From NCBI GenBank assembly GCA_022605955.1, contig JAKCOZ010000007.1, positions 15,195,501-15,259,500 of the forward strand: DNA of 64,000 bases. Direction: 5' to 3'. The stretch is from Rallus limicola. Taxonomy: Eukaryota > Chordata > Aves > Gruiformes > Rallidae. The notes beneath the pieces are model-generated. The model was not told the origin of the DNA, did no database searches, and saw only the letters and a list, made by a program, of their open reading frames with translations. Shown here one piece after another: positions 23,651 through 37,496 of this stretch. Both the position numbers and the translations under genes were made by a program. How positions within the stretch are numbered: the first letter of the stretch is position 1; the number at the start of each line of letters is the position of its first letter.

Positions 23651-24244
23651 ACCAGTGTCCTGGTTTCAGTCAGGATAGAGTTAATTTCATTTGTAGCAGC
23701 TGATGGAATGCTGTGTTTGGGAGTTAAAATGAAAGCAGTGCTGATAACACCTTGATGTTTTTAGTTGCAGTCAGACAGTCAAAGCCAGGGCAGGTGACCC
23801 AGATGGGCCAAAGAGAGTATTCCATGCCAATTACGTCCTGCCCAGGATAAAGGGGGGCTGATGGGAGGAAGAAGGGGGGCGGTTCTGGGACGCGAGCGGC
23901 CGGGACGCGAGGGTCTTGGGGGACGGTCGGGTTCCGGGACGGCTCTGGGTGGTGCGGCCTGAGTTGTGTGGTTCGGTGAGAAACTGCATTGTGTATCAAT
24001 AGTTTCATATTCTTTTGCTCTAAATCCTGTTAGCATTGTTATATTTTATCTTTCTGTTATCTTAGTAAACTATCCTTATCCCAACCCACGGGCCTCTTAG
24101 TTTCTTGGTTTTGGAGTTATTTGCCCCTTCCTTTTCCCTTCCCTTGTTTCCCCCCCTTTTCCCTTTTCTCCTGCTCTTCTACTTTAAGGAGCAGGCAGCT
24201 GCGTGGATCTCAGCCCACAGCCGGGGTGAAACCACGACAACCAG
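23651..24244. repeat. Perfect 5-bp target-site duplication ACCAG
   Basis: ACCAG directly precedes the LTR and directly follows it, fixing both LTR borders to the base. Confidence 0.92.
23656..24239 (+). mobile_element. Intact-ended solo LTR (family B), CpG-rich, perfect TSD
   Basis: A 584-bp LTR with borders TGTCCTGGTTTC and GAAACCACGACA, flanked by a perfect 5-bp duplication ACCAG (23651-23655 and 24240-24244). No viral genes adjoin it, so it is a solo LTR. Internal landmarks in order: GATAGAGTTAATTTC; GTGCTGATAACACC; GGGCCAAAGAGAGTATTCCATGCC; a possible TATA-like GATAAA (23846-23851); a strongly CpG-rich stretch (about 23880-23970, roughly a dozen CpGs); an AT-rich part with AGTAAACTATCCTTATCCC; a pyrimidine tract (about 24121-24180); and GCAGCTGCGTGGATCTCAG near the end. 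The retained CpGs and perfect duplication suggest it is the youngest LTR here. The 5-bp duplication fits several ERV classes; I infer an ERVL-like origin only weakly. Confidence 0.93.
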
Positions 24245-27200
24245 TAAAAGATGCACTACAAAGATTCTGATGTCAGTGGGTATGAGAACTTGGTGTTATG
24301 AGTGTGAGTTTTAAAAGGGCTTTACATACTTTATGATAAATGATGAGCAATGTCCAGCAAGTAAAAGATGAAAATTGCTTAAGAATCTATACTTTCCATA
24401 CCTGAACCATAATTAAAACATTACATACAGACATTTGGTTTTGATGCTTTTGGTATGTCTAAGACTAGTCTCTGCCAAGCAGAACTTGGGATGATTAGGT
24501 CTTTCTCAATGGAGAAGGCACAGTATTTGAACTGTAACGACCAGCTCACTGACAGAGATCAAAAGCACGTGAATTCAACAGCTGGCTACTTTCCAGTCAT
24601 CTCTCCTGGGCTCCTGCATTTTTAAGTAAGCCTAGTGGTGCCAAAATGCTTGGAATATTTCAATTTTTTCTTTCCAGTCTGTTATATGTTTCCTTTTCAG
24701 ACTGAAATGTAGTTGGCTTGGGGTGACACAGAAATATGGGGGGAAAAAAACCTGTGGGAGGAACCACCCTTGTCCTTTTGTTACTTTGGTTTTTATCTAG
24801 GGTGAAGATGCACAAGTCAGAACAATAGACATGAGGTTTCCCAGTTGTTCCCTTGCCTACTCTAGAGTGCTACATGTTACCATTATGTCTGATGAAGATT
24901 CATCCAGATTTTAATTGAATGTAAAGAAAGTTTAGTTTTCAACATGTTTATCTTGTATAGGTCTGTGCTAGATAATGACAGAAAGAGGAAAATAAGCATA
25001 CAAATATAGATGTTTTTAACATTTCCTCAATGTTTTAATCATCCAAACCTATGCATCTATCTGTACCTTCACAGCTGGGTCAGTGCTGTTCTGCTACTGT
25101 GCCCTGTGCACCTGCTGGCTCTGCAGGCATTGTGGTGTGGGAGAGCTGGGGCAGCACGTGGCACTGCCTAGGATGTACCTGTGTTCTATAGGGTCCATCT
25201 TCCACAGCTCTTCTGCCGGAATTGTGCCCCTGAGACATGCCTCAAGGACTGCAATGCTACAGGTTGTGCTGCATTTATTCCATAAACGAGTGTCCTCCTA
25301 TACACATTTCTGCCTCTGTACAAACCTGGTGTCACTGCTCATTTGTAAAAAGATGACACTTCTCCAGGCTGGACTATCCTACCTGAGGGTCAGGCTGGAT
25401 TTGGAAGAAAGTGCACACACAACTGGTGCAAAAGTCATCTGCAGAGACCTGGTGGGTGATACAGGGCAGTGGAATGTGATGAATCTCTAGAATATGTATT
25501 ACAGAGAGGAACTGAAAACAAAGCTGGTCCTGAAATGTGCTAGGGCTTGTAGGACCATTGATGTTGCTCAAGATACTCAACACGGAGAATAGTTTGGATG
25601 CACCCGGGGTAGTCTGGAAATGTCCCAGTTTATGATGTTTAGATTTGGTTGCCAGTCGGTAGAGTAATCCTTGGGAAAGTGCTGGTCAAGCAAGAGCTCA
25701 ATGGGATTTATTATTTTTTATTAACTCTTACAGGAAAAACTTTCCTGCAGGTAGTGCTATGGCTTTCACTTTCTCCCTTACAATGTCCTTTTGCATTTTC
25801 AACCACTTATGTGGATTGGTTTTGTTATATATAATTCGGTACACTATTCAACATTTCAGTTCCTACTTATTTCAAATGAGCACAAAGCCAACCCATCAAT
25901 ACACCCTGAGCCTCAGAAATGAGAGAATACTGAAGTATGGAGCTGTATCTCATTTAGTGCGCTGTTGGTATCATAAATTGACCAAAAAAAACCCTGTTGC
26001 AGAAGTATTGAATCTGAATTTTGAAATTTAGTCACTTGAGAGAAAAAAACACATCAAGTAGATAATCACATTTAATCACCACCACAGCAGCGCAGATGAC
26101 CAATGAAGGGGAGTGGAATTTCATTGAATTTTGAGCATGTGGGGAAAAAAAAAATCTATGGTTGTCACAAATAAGTGTTTCTTACAAACAGGTAATTATT
26201 CGTAATGAGTGGCATAATGATTTCTCTCATTTTCTTTGGTAAGTTGCATCAAGACATCAGTGATGACAGATTATAGACAAAACCATAAGCAAAGAGCACA
26301 AAGGAACATTCACCCTGTTCAGCAGGTGGGAGTTTGAGCTGTATTATACCAGTGTATTCTGGGCTTTGCAATTCAGGAGACAGACTCTTGGCGCTTTCCA
26401 TCACTTGTGAAATACATTTATTTTTTCTGTGAGCTGTCATTTCTGGAAGGGATTACTTCTAAGTTTTAATTGTAAATCTTAAACCATTTGTACAATAATC
26501 TCGAAGGCTAAGGGCAAAAATTGAAGTAGTATGGATAGAAAATTAAAAACACCCAACCAAATGGATGGAGCTTATCTTCAAACGATATAAAGACAAGGGG
26601 AGTTTGGGAACTCTTAGCTGTAACAGTAGCTGTTAGTAGGAATCTGTTATTTCTTCGGTATTTTTTTCTTATGAAAAATTGGCTGGCTTCTTAGCATCGA
26701 TCTCGTGTTCTCTCACAAGCAATAAATAAAGGATTAGTTATTGTATTGGAATAGGAAAGGGGTAGCTTGGAGGGGACTAAAGAATATTTCAAATAAATTT
26801 ACTGCATTATAACTCATTAAAGAATTCAACTGTCACACATTGTATTTCTATCTTAGAAGCTAATCACCTTTTCAGGTTTGGAGGTGTTTATTGAAGCAGC
26901 AGAAACTGAAGGTCCAAAACTTGACTGGAGGGCATCTTCTGTGAAAAATCATGGTAGCAAGTAAGAACTGGTGGTGATAAAGTAAATATGAAATTGTGAG
27001 AAGCAATCTTCATCTGTATTGCAAAAGAAAAAGAAAGCATGGCAAGAATTTTAAATATTTAATCAATCCAATCATGTAATTCAGTATTCAAGAGTTAGTG
27101 TTAATGCATTTGATAAATAATTGCATCAATGTTTGACAACGAACCTGGAGGAATTTTCTTGCATATGAAAAGTAATTTATTTTTTTTTCACCAGTTGAAA

Positions 27201-30200
27201 ATAAAGCAGGGTTTGTTTATTTATATGCATTATTTTTTAAAACTGAACAACAACTCCACAATAGAGATACTTCCAAAACTATGCAGCAACTACAACATTT
27301 GTTATTTGTAAAAGTTATTTGTAGAAAACAGTTGAAGTTGAAGTGTGTGGCATTGTGCAGGAAAAAAAAAGGCTGAAGATAAGGTTTATAGTATTGTACA
27401 GAAAAGGCAATGGCAAAGTTAAAAAGAAAAAATGAGGACAAGGAACAGCATGGTTTAATTGTCCTGTTTTCTATCATCTTTTGCTGTCGTCAAGATAAAT
27501 GAGACAAGTTTAGAAAAATAGAGGCAGCTTTTCATTCATCCCACTCTCTGTGTTGGGGTAAAACAGCAGACTCCCCTGAAAAACTAATTCAGGATAACAA
27601 ATGCTTGACAGCAAACCATCACTGAGTTTTTTTGATACATTGAGGTTACATATATTGCAGTGATTCAGACAAACAGAAGATGAAAGTTAAAATCAGAATG
27701 TTAGGGACACATTTACTGCTTGCAACCAACTTCTTACTACCAAAACTTGCAAAAAATCCAGATGTTTCCTCTCAGCATTCATAGATGGAAAAAAACCCAA
27801 CCAAAAGTTTCTATGCCTGTGACTTTTTGAGTCTCTGTGACCACACAAAGATTGTGCTATGTGAGAGGCCACTGTCTGCACTCCAGAGGTAGGTTCAGAT
27901 CTGTCCCCTAAGGAATAAGATGTGGAAATTTATCCTTTGAGGCATTAGAATAGCTTTTTGATAGTACCACTCCAAACAGTTGTTTATGCAATTTCTTTTC
28001 TTAAGCCATCAGGTATTTGAAAAACAGTGCTGTTTTGAAGTTGATGATGGTCTCACTGCTGTATCACTGGCAATTAATACCGGCATGTTTCAAAGTCTTC
28101 CCCATGGGCTCTACAGCCAAAGGAATTTAATTAGTCAGTGTCACTAGACTGATCTGTACTGCATGTACCTGGGTCATGATAATCTGAGAGGATTCAAGGA
28201 ATTGGCAGTGCTACAAAGACTTGGCAGAGTTCTGTAGCAAGGGTATCTAGAAGTTTGCTCAGCAGTGAGAAATAAAATACTGGTGGCATGCAGGTGGTGA
28301 GGTCTGTGGCAATGACCAGGATCATTGCTTGTGAGACAGGTACACTGATTTCCCATCACCATCCCAGGAGATGCTTTCTCGACAGAAAAGCGGAACCAAC
28401 ATGCCCTTCATTAACTTCTCAAGAAGAACAAGTATGCATATTAGCTAGAAATAAACCGGATTCAGTTTTCCTGCACATAACCTACTATTTCTGGTTTAGG
28501 AAGTAACTGAATTAAGAGCCTTATCTACTTATCTTGGTGGTAAGAGTTGATTCCCTGGTGTCCCAAAGTTGTGTCTGGAAAAACAGTGACTAGACCCTGG
28601 AACTGAGACTCTCTGGGGTAAATGGACCACTTGCATTATGGAACTGCTTTGTGGGGGATGTTAAACTGTGGGGTTCCTGCAAACACATCTCCTTGTGACA
28701 CACTGAGTGGCAAAGGCCCATAGCCAGGCAACCCAGTGAGCTATCGGGTTCTCAGCTGGACCTTTTCGTACATATAAAAGTACTTCAAAATCAGGATCAA
28801 TAACTCTTAGTTCCCAAAGGACTGTGTGTCAAGGCTGTGCATGAACATGGAGTCTTTGATGTCTGAAAAGGGTTGAATTAATGCTGTGGCCGAAGACTCT
28901 CTCGTCTCAACCCAAACATATTTTTCCATTAGGCATATGGAAACTGACTCAGCTGGAAACATCTGCCTCTGCTGAATTTGTTTAAAATTGACCCATAAGC
29001 TAAAAGTTATTAAGGAGAATAAAGCAAGCAAGCTAGACAGTCATGCCTCGTTTTCTTAGGAATCCATGTGAAAAGAAAAAAAAAAAAAACTACTGGGACT
29101 TTCAAAGGCTGCATTTTCAACTTAAACCTAAACACTAAATTTCCTGGCTAGAGGTAGAAGATGAGGGAAACAATAACCATTGAATCTCTGGAACAATCTA
29201 CTGAAACAGGCTTATACAGCATGTATTATATGGCTTGCAAGGCTGGAGCAGCTGGAGTTTTCATTTGGACAAGCAATGCAATAAAATGAGCAGCTGTGAA
29301 AAGCACATGGAATGGGAATTAAAATGAATGTAAAATAAATGTATACCCGAGTTTTATTTTCTCATTTGAATAAGGCACCGAATTCAAAGAGGAATCATTG
29401 CAAACTGTTCAAGCTAGAAAAGAGCATACTGAAAGGAAAAAGTCTGTGATGAACGTTCAGTTTTTCTGGATTTGTATCAATAGCCTAAGAAAAAGAAATT
29501 AAGAGCAATATTGTATTCAAATCCAGTGTGCAAAATTCACCTGGGAAGTTCTAGAAAAGCATTTTTGATGAACTACATTATATAAGCCTCCTATCTAATG
29601 CTTTTCAAATGAAATTCCCTTAGTCAGTGGCCAGATCATAACATCTTAGATATTAAAAAAACATTAAAAGTTCCTACAGTTGGTATTAGCTCATCCTTTC
29701 TCAGAGTGGCGACTGACTGCAATTAGGAATTTGTGTTTTAATTCATGATTTTGCTATTATGGAATCAGTTTCTGAGAGTCATTAAAGTTGATCTTTGAAG
29801 GTAAGTTAATTCATAAGAAGTATTGATTACTAAGGCATTCATCTGTCAGATTCAGATAATTGTGAACTTCAATGTTTGTTTTTAAAAATAGCTGAATTGA
29901 GGCAGAACAGGTTCTATCAGGGAATCCTGGAACAAACAGGTGAAGTAACCTAAAAATGGACATTTTCCTTCTGAAGATGCATACATAGCCAAGAGAAGGT
30001 GTTTGAAAGGTGACCTCAGGAAATGGAGCAAGTTTAGCTGGTGAATACAGTCCCTCTTCTGTCAGCATGAGGAATATTTGATGAGCTCTTCAGTAAGCTA
30101 CCTGTGTTGAGTCAAGGTCAGAAGAGCCTTTTTGTCCTCAGAAATGAGAGCTCCATCTTTCTGTCCATTACCTAGTTCCTTCTTGTAGCAGCTTAAATAG

Positions 30201-33200
30201 CATCTGTTAAATAGATAATGAAGAGCAGGTCACTGAGCAACTGTCACTGACAACTGTGGACAGCATAGCTCTCCTTTGGGCTATTAATACTGTAGCCTAA
30301 GACCCATTTTTCTGACATTGCATGGCCTTTACTTGTGGAAATATAGCTAGTTTGGGGAGGCTGACACGATAAAAAGTCTTGTGAAGATATTGGGACAAAT
30401 TCAAACAAGTCAGAGCAGGGGAAATACAAGAGATTGAGATGACAAAATACCACAGAACTGACATCTTTACTGTTTGTCTTGATTTACTTAAGCTCAAATA
30501 GCTGGCAGCAACAGAAGGGGGGTGAAGGACAAGGTTTATTGTTTTTCACAGACCACATAACCAACTACCTGGAGTGAAGGCTCATAGATTCCCCTACTAA
30601 ATTTCTTCTAATGGTGAGGAAAAAAACCAGAGAGCATACCTCCTTTTGCTTGCATTGAAGATTGCAGGAACTCTTTATGCTGTGAATGGGACTTGAAATC
30701 TCCTACTGACCCTTTATCCTGTTTTTCCTCAGGTTTGCTTACTCCAAGCTTATTGTTTGCTACTACATTAGACTATTTTATATAGTTTGACTAGCATCTG
30801 CAGGCTGAAAATAAATAAATTAACAAGGTTTGTGTGTCTTGTTCTCTTTGAATGACAGCTGCCCATTCTAATCTTCCAAGCAGCTGTGAAAATCTTCATT
30901 TGTACAGTCAGTGGAAGAATGATGTCTTCCTTCTATAGTGGTGCCTTCGAAGCATGGTCCCTTCAGAGCATTCTCCTGGACCCCTCACTGTTGCTCAATG
31001 GAAGGTCCTACATTCCCAATACACTCTAACTGGTGTTTTAAACCTAGAAAACAAAATATAAAAAAATACTTCTAGCAGGATGGCCAGTGCCCTAGTTACT
31101 TCTGCAAACTCTTCCTGCAGATGTCATCTTCTAAGGATCTTTTATTTTTGTTTCGTTTTCAAACTATTCAAGGCTGAGTGCCATGTAAGTTCCATGACAT
31201 TTAGTGTAATATGGATATCCCACGTGCAATACTCCAGGGATTGCTCAGCTAAAATCAGGAGCATTCTTAAAACCTCACTGTGACTTCTCTAGCAGTGAAA
31301 AAAAGACACATAGGAGGTTGAAAAAAGAGCTGTATGGACAAAGGCAATCTATTTCTGAAAGGGCAGGCTGGTCTTTCTGATCTAATGTTTTTTCTGGTCT
31401 AAGAACAGGAGTTCACGCTTGGTGTTTTCTATATTCAGTGGGAAATCGAAGAGCTTGAACTACTAAGACACACGTGGTAGTGTAAGAATTTATTAGGTTG
31501 GGCAATATTTTAAAAGTGATCCAAATTGTAAGTCCAGGTTTCTTTTAGACAGTGTGATACTATGCCCAATGTAGGTTTGGGTCTTGAACTGCTCCTCAAC
31601 ATGAGCTTGAGATTTAACTGGTTTATAATATTAGCAGTGTTTAGTGTTACCTTGGTTTCAACCTTTTTGAATAGGTCAGTCCCCTGATTTTCAGAAAGAA
31701 AATATAAAGTGCAAAAAAATCTTTGTTTTTTGTTCAGGATTCATTATAATGAGTTTCACAGAAACTGACGAAAAAAAATCTTTTCAGAATTTGCTAGTCC
31801 TTGGTTGTGTTTTAATTATTGTATAATTATGTAAAGAATACCTAAAAGATCTTTCCCATGTTAAGAAGAGATATGCAGTATAGTGCACTTCTCATGCTAC
31901 GACAGTAATTAGGGAGAACAGAATGTTGTAGTGCAGTAATGCTTCTTCCTTTCATCTAGTCTCTATTAAGCACAGTGAAATTCATGTTCTCTTTGATGCA
32001 GCTGAAGCCAATTTCTCCATTTTGCATTTTCCACCCAGTGCAGTGCTGTCTTTAGCAGAAAGCCTTTGATCTGGGTCCTGAGGGAGTGAACTTTTGCTGC
32101 AGTACCCAAGGAGAAACACGGACAGATCATATTAAAAAAGAATGATGTGGTTAAGGTATTTAGCTCCCTATGCATTACTTGTAAAAGGCTGTTCTTTACA
32201 CACAAAAGATCTGTGTTAGAGCATAATTATCTGTGTATTTGTTAATAACTTTGCTTCGATACAAAGAAAAAAACTTGCACTTTTACTTCTGAAGCTCATC
32301 TTTTACAAAATCTCATCTTTTGCAGAAATCAATCTAACTGGTTTTCCTTTGATGATTCAGTGAAATAATAACAAAGATACATGAATAACCGTTGTAGGAA
32401 CCTTAAAGTATAATTGTGGTAAGTGGTTTAACTTGAAAGGCAAAACAGCTAAGATAAAATAAAATTATATACTGCAGCCTACTAGTAAATTCTCTTGAGA
32501 ATTACTTGTTCACTTAACTCAGAAACAACTGTTCTAGTAGTTCCACTACATGGGAATTTATGCAGCACTCTTAGTGGTACATTAAATTGTGACAGAACAT
32601 AAATATGCTTAAGTCGATTTACCCATTAAACTTCTCACACTGAGGGCCTGTAATTTGCTAGGCTTCCTGAAGTCCAATGAGGTGACCTTCAAGAACAGAT
32701 TAAAAAATTATACTTTTGAATCAACTGTTCTATTGAAGTTCAATGTGGAAATTCTCACAACCTATATGAAGGCACAATCTTGCTATTGCCTCTTAATCAT
32801 TTAAGTAAAATAATGTTTGCATAGAGTGCATTGGATTCAGAAGGGTTGAGGAAAACCAAACCATTGAATTAACTGAACAGCAGATACCAGAATTTTCTGT
32901 ACTAATAGAACAGCTTTTGCTATGAGTAAGTACTTCTTCATGTTCACTTATATAGTTAGTCCAGTTCATTAGCCAATCAGTTCAAACTTTAAAAGTAAAA
33001 CCGCTATTTCAGAAGCAAACCTTCCCATCTAAACATATAAATTCAGCATCATTTCCCCCTTTGACCATCACAGGACAAGGATGTGTGAGAGCAGAAATAG
33101 CTGTAGTAGCCTCAGGGGCAGAAAAGCAATGCAGTGTGCCACCTCACCCCACTGTATTCGGTAATGGAAGACTGTGGAAACCCTTGAATGATTGATGGAG

Positions 33201-35511
33201 AGGAAGAATATATCATTCCAATGTGCCATAGATGCTGTTTAAGGAGAAATGGGAAATGAAACCAGAAAAGCAGTAACAGATTTGGGAGGAAATGAAAGCT
33301 GTGAAGAAGCTGTCTCCACCTGAAACTGCTGGCCTGCTTCATCACTGGGGGTGGACAGGCATGCAGCAACCTGAGCAGCTAAATAAGTTTCCAAATACAT
33401 ACAGTGGGCTTCATCATATTTTATTGTCATTTTCGTCTGAATTAATAGATTTTAAGGCCCTTCCAGGCTGTTTTGGATCATCACAGGTGGTTCTCTCCTA
33501 CCCTATAGATTGTGCTGGCACTATGGTCCTAGACCTGCAGGTTGACAGAGCTCATCTGTATCGTTTGCTGTCTGATGGCCTCTCTTCTTCTACCAAACCA
33601 AAGCTTGTGAGCTTGGCTGGTTGTTCCTGGAGGACACTGTGAGTTATGAGTAGGTCTAAGAACTTTGCCTGATCTGGTTGCTGACTTTCCTACACAAAGC
33701 TTCAAGGAGTCAAAGACTCTTAGAGCATTTTAACCTGGCTGGATATTGAAATGCTCCTGAAACTGAGGTTTTTGAAGACATTATCTTGTAACATACAAGT
33801 TTTCAGATGTTACTGAAACCTGAAAGTAATTTCTGTTGAACGTTTGGAATTGCGGATAGTTTTGGTGCTGGAAGATTGCTTTGCTTCTCAGCAGGGTTAA
33901 GTCTGTAATCTTTGATGTCACTGTAAGACAGTGTGCCTGATATGTGTTACCTTTATTTGTACACATATGCTTGATTGAACATAAAACTTCAGCAACAACA
34001 CATAAGATAAAAATTATTTGGCATTTTGTATCCTTTGAGAACAGAAGAGTATCTTGCCGATCTAAGATGACATGAAATCCACCAAAACTCTTTCCTTAGC
34101 ACCTGCAATTTATAAAATACTTTTCATTTAGGAGAGCAATTTCGCTGCAACATTTTCATTCAGCTGTTAAACAAAACATGCACAAGCTCTTAGCTTTCTC
34201 TCCAAGTCTATCCTGTAATATTTACATAATTGCAGCATATTTAATGGAAACAGAAATTTGCCACAAAAGTAATGAAGCTGCACAGCCTTTGATTAGTGCC
34301 TGCAATATGTGACAGTGCTCTCACAGATACACTGAGCCTTGCAGGTTCGGAATACAGCCATGTAAGATATTGCTGTATGTGTTCAGGCTCACATAATCAG
34401 ATTGGATAAGATCCACATATGTGTGCTCTGCAGTAATGTTTAAAAATTCATAAAGCTTCTTGTATCAAAGCCAAATTACCTCAAAAGGCTGTTGACTTCC
34501 AGGTTTTCAACAATGCAGACAGGACTGCAAGAATGGTAAGAGGGAAAAATCTGGTGTCAGAAGTTCATTGAAGAGAAACAGTAACAAAGCTCCTTTTTCC
34601 AAAGTCAGATACAACACAGACACCCTGCTCAGACACAGGGCTCTAAGAGAACAGAGGCATTTCATTGCCTCTGATTGCTCCAGAGTCTTGAAGAGTATAA
34701 CAGATGTTGCAGAAAAGAGCTCTGGGGAAGCACAGTTTCTGAGGTTTCAGGAGAGCAGAGTTCTGACATGTGGTCTTATCAAACCAATTCCTTCGAGTGA
34801 TGCTTCCAGGCGGATTACAGCACAGATGACCAGGAGCAAGAGAACAATTGGCATCTATTTTTGCTTTGAAACCCCCATGGCTCTTCTACTCTCCACTTCC
34901 CGAAGCTCCAGCAAGTTGTTTCCTCATACACAACCAAGTTTTTGTGGCGGATACATATGAAGAGGATGGCCTGACCACTAAAACTCTGCATACTTAAATT
35001 ATGAAGGATGCAGTTTTTGTACACACTTTTTGAGATCAGACTAGAAATTTGTGGATGTTCCAGTGTGCTAGTATTTAGGATGACTAAGAAGGCCAATTTA
35101 AAGCCTGACTCGGTAAACATAAAGACAAATAATTATTTAGGTATTTGCAGGAAGGGCTAGTCACAAATATCTTCCTTCCTAGGCAGATTTGAAAAATTCA
35201 TGTGGTCACTCCCCAAACTCAGTGGGACTAATTATCCATTCTAATGTGTTTTTATGACCTAGAACTTTGATTGTGGCTGGGAAAATTTGATGTAGGAATC
35301 ATTTTTAATAAGATATAATGAAGGCACCATTATGTATACACCTGCAAACATTGTGTAATACTGCAGTCTGACTATTTCTGCAATTTTGTTTCATCACACT
35401 AATGTTTAAGTAAGGCTTTGTGGCTGTGCTTTAACCAAATGAAATACCAATATTTCTCAAGCCCCTGAGCTGAAGTGAAATTGCTGAAAGCACATAACAA
35501 TGTTTGTGAGT
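24245..35511. other. Long unique AT-rich stretch, no gene seen
   Basis: About 11 kb without a recognisable interspersed repeat. Open frames up to about 135 codons occur (for example 25083-25490 and 34568-34960) but carry no motif, start context or splice signal I can support. A 14-base A run lies at 29076-29089. The balanced-composition part near 33300-33660 is unassigned. Confidence 0.4.
29076..29089. repeat. A14 homopolymer
   Basis: A simple A run with no accompanying retroposed sequence that I can see. Confidence 0.85.
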
Positions 35512-35532
35512 TATATATATATATATATATAT
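35512..35532. repeat. (TA)10 microsatellite
   Basis: Uninterrupted TA dinucleotide repeat of about ten units. Confidence 0.95.
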
Positions 35533-36302
35533 TTAATCAGTGCCTTAAACATCTGGCACCAGATGTCAGAACTTTTGAAACCTTTAATTTTGAGGCAATA
35601 TCAAGTTGTCCTGTTCCTGCATCCCTCCGCATCCCTGAGCTTTTCCTCTAGAAGCTGCCACCCTTCTCACTGGTGCTGTTATCAGGAAGCTGAGGCCAGT
35701 GTCCCACCTTGTGCAGTGACTTCAGGCAATCTGGGTGCTGCACCAGCAGAGAGGATGGCAGATTTACCCACTCCAAACATAATAGCAGTATCTAGCATAA
35801 CCCTCTGCTTGTCATACTAAAAGCATTGAGGAAGTCCACACACTCTTCATTAGCACCTACAATATTAGTCACAAGGGCTGTCACATCAAAAAGATTAACT
35901 GTTGTGTAAAGATAATCCAATAGACCCTAGAGGGTTTAATCTTGCTTATTAAATGCATACTGTCTCTCATGCTTTGCCTTTTGGTAATTGCTTGAGCTGT
36001 GGCAAGAGTTTCATAGCAGCAAGCACCTGCAGCTTGCACTTTGTGAAATTACTTGCACATGGAGCACATTTTTCTTTTGTGGAGCAAATAAGCTTGTCTT
36101 CTGCATACTTCTGTGAGAAGAACAAGCAAGTTCAAAAGGCTGCTCTCTAGCTGATGCTACAGCAGAAATGGAAGCTATGTTGTGAAGGAAGGCAGGGATC
36201 TCTAGAAGGTAGTAAGATACTGAGCTTATCTTTAGCAAGGCAGACTAAATTATGTCATTTTTAAGTTTGGTTTTGTTTGGGGCTTTTCCCTGTAGATTTC
36301 TT

Positions 36303-36330
36303 TGTGTGTGTGTGTCTCTGTGTGTGTGTC
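36303..36330. repeat. (TG)n microsatellite, interrupted
   Basis: Two TG runs separated by TCTC. Confidence 0.92.
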
Positions 36331-37463
36331 TGAAACCTCTTTCATGGCTCCTTTTTACCTCAACCCCACAAGAATTTTTGGCTGTCAAAATAAAAACCCT
36401 GAATCCTCCCACTCTTTGCCCATTTCCTTTTTCTGCTGGTGAAATCAATGGAATCAAGATAAAAACCTTATGCTCTGGCTTTTTGAATTTCTTCCTCATG
36501 AGGCGGTGTGAAGCTTATAGCTCATTAATATATTTGTATTTTTCCCATGGCTGAAAAATTCCAGAATCAGAAAATTATGGCAAATACTATCTTCAGAATG
36601 CCCTAGTAGTGGGAATGAGAGGTGGGTGTCATCCCAAAACATTTATGTGACATTCACATCAACTTTCAAATAGTATTAACAGATTGGACAATGTGGAAAC
36701 TTGTGGAGCGGTACTTGGTTCTTTAGTAATCCTGCAACAATACTGTTTTTCATCTTTCCTGAGAAAAAAGTAACAGAAGATGCAGTCAATGCAGAAGTGG
36801 TCAAAATCACGACAAGTGTAATGTCAACCAGAATCTATAATATTTTTAAGGGCTATTACTTCTGGGCAGGCAGTCAGATGAGTGTTTCTTCTCCGTTCCT
36901 TCTCTATGTACTTTGTTCCAGCAAGACTGGGGCCAGAGCTGCTGTATTTCCAGCTGTGGGCTATGAAACAACATTAGTGAACATGGATGAGTGACTTGTC
37001 CTTCCTAAGAGAACATTTAGTTCTTTGTTATTATTAGGTCATAGAGAATTACTGGTGTTCCTCAGAATAAAGTGAGATTAGTCCTATTTTTTACCTGTGG
37101 ATTTTAAATTTTTTTCTAAAATTAACATAGCCAAGTTGGGCAAACATGGAAAATATTATAAATAGCTTCACTTTCTTGGTCAGTGTAGTTTATCCATGTT
37201 AGGAATGTAAGGTTTATGCTACCTAGTTCAGCATGACTCCTGAGTTGGAAATTCTAATGAGTCAAGTGTTCACTCCCACACATAAGCTGCATGAATTGCA
37301 TTTTTCACCAACCAGCTCCATTGCAGGAAATTATGTCTTGGATCATTTGACTTCATCATTAGGGTATTGTTCATTTACACAGAGGTCAGGATTTACTCCT
37401 TTTGGTCCAGGCTGATACCTGTGGCTGTGACCTTCTAGAGAAGAAAACATGAGACTTACAGGG

Positions 37464-37496
37464 TAAAAAAAAGAAAAAAAGAAAAAAAGAGAGAGA
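37464..37496. repeat. (A7G)n / GA purine repeat
   Basis: Several A7-8 G units followed by GAGAGAG; a pure purine run of about 33 bp. Confidence 0.9.

Noticed and set aside
23724..24036. Pro/Arg-rich minus-strand frames
   Set aside because: They are antisense to the CpG-rich part of the solo LTR and reflect its composition.
34568..34960. A 130-codon plus-strand frame
   Set aside because: No recognisable domain or exon signals; it overlaps a 101-codon frame on the other strand.
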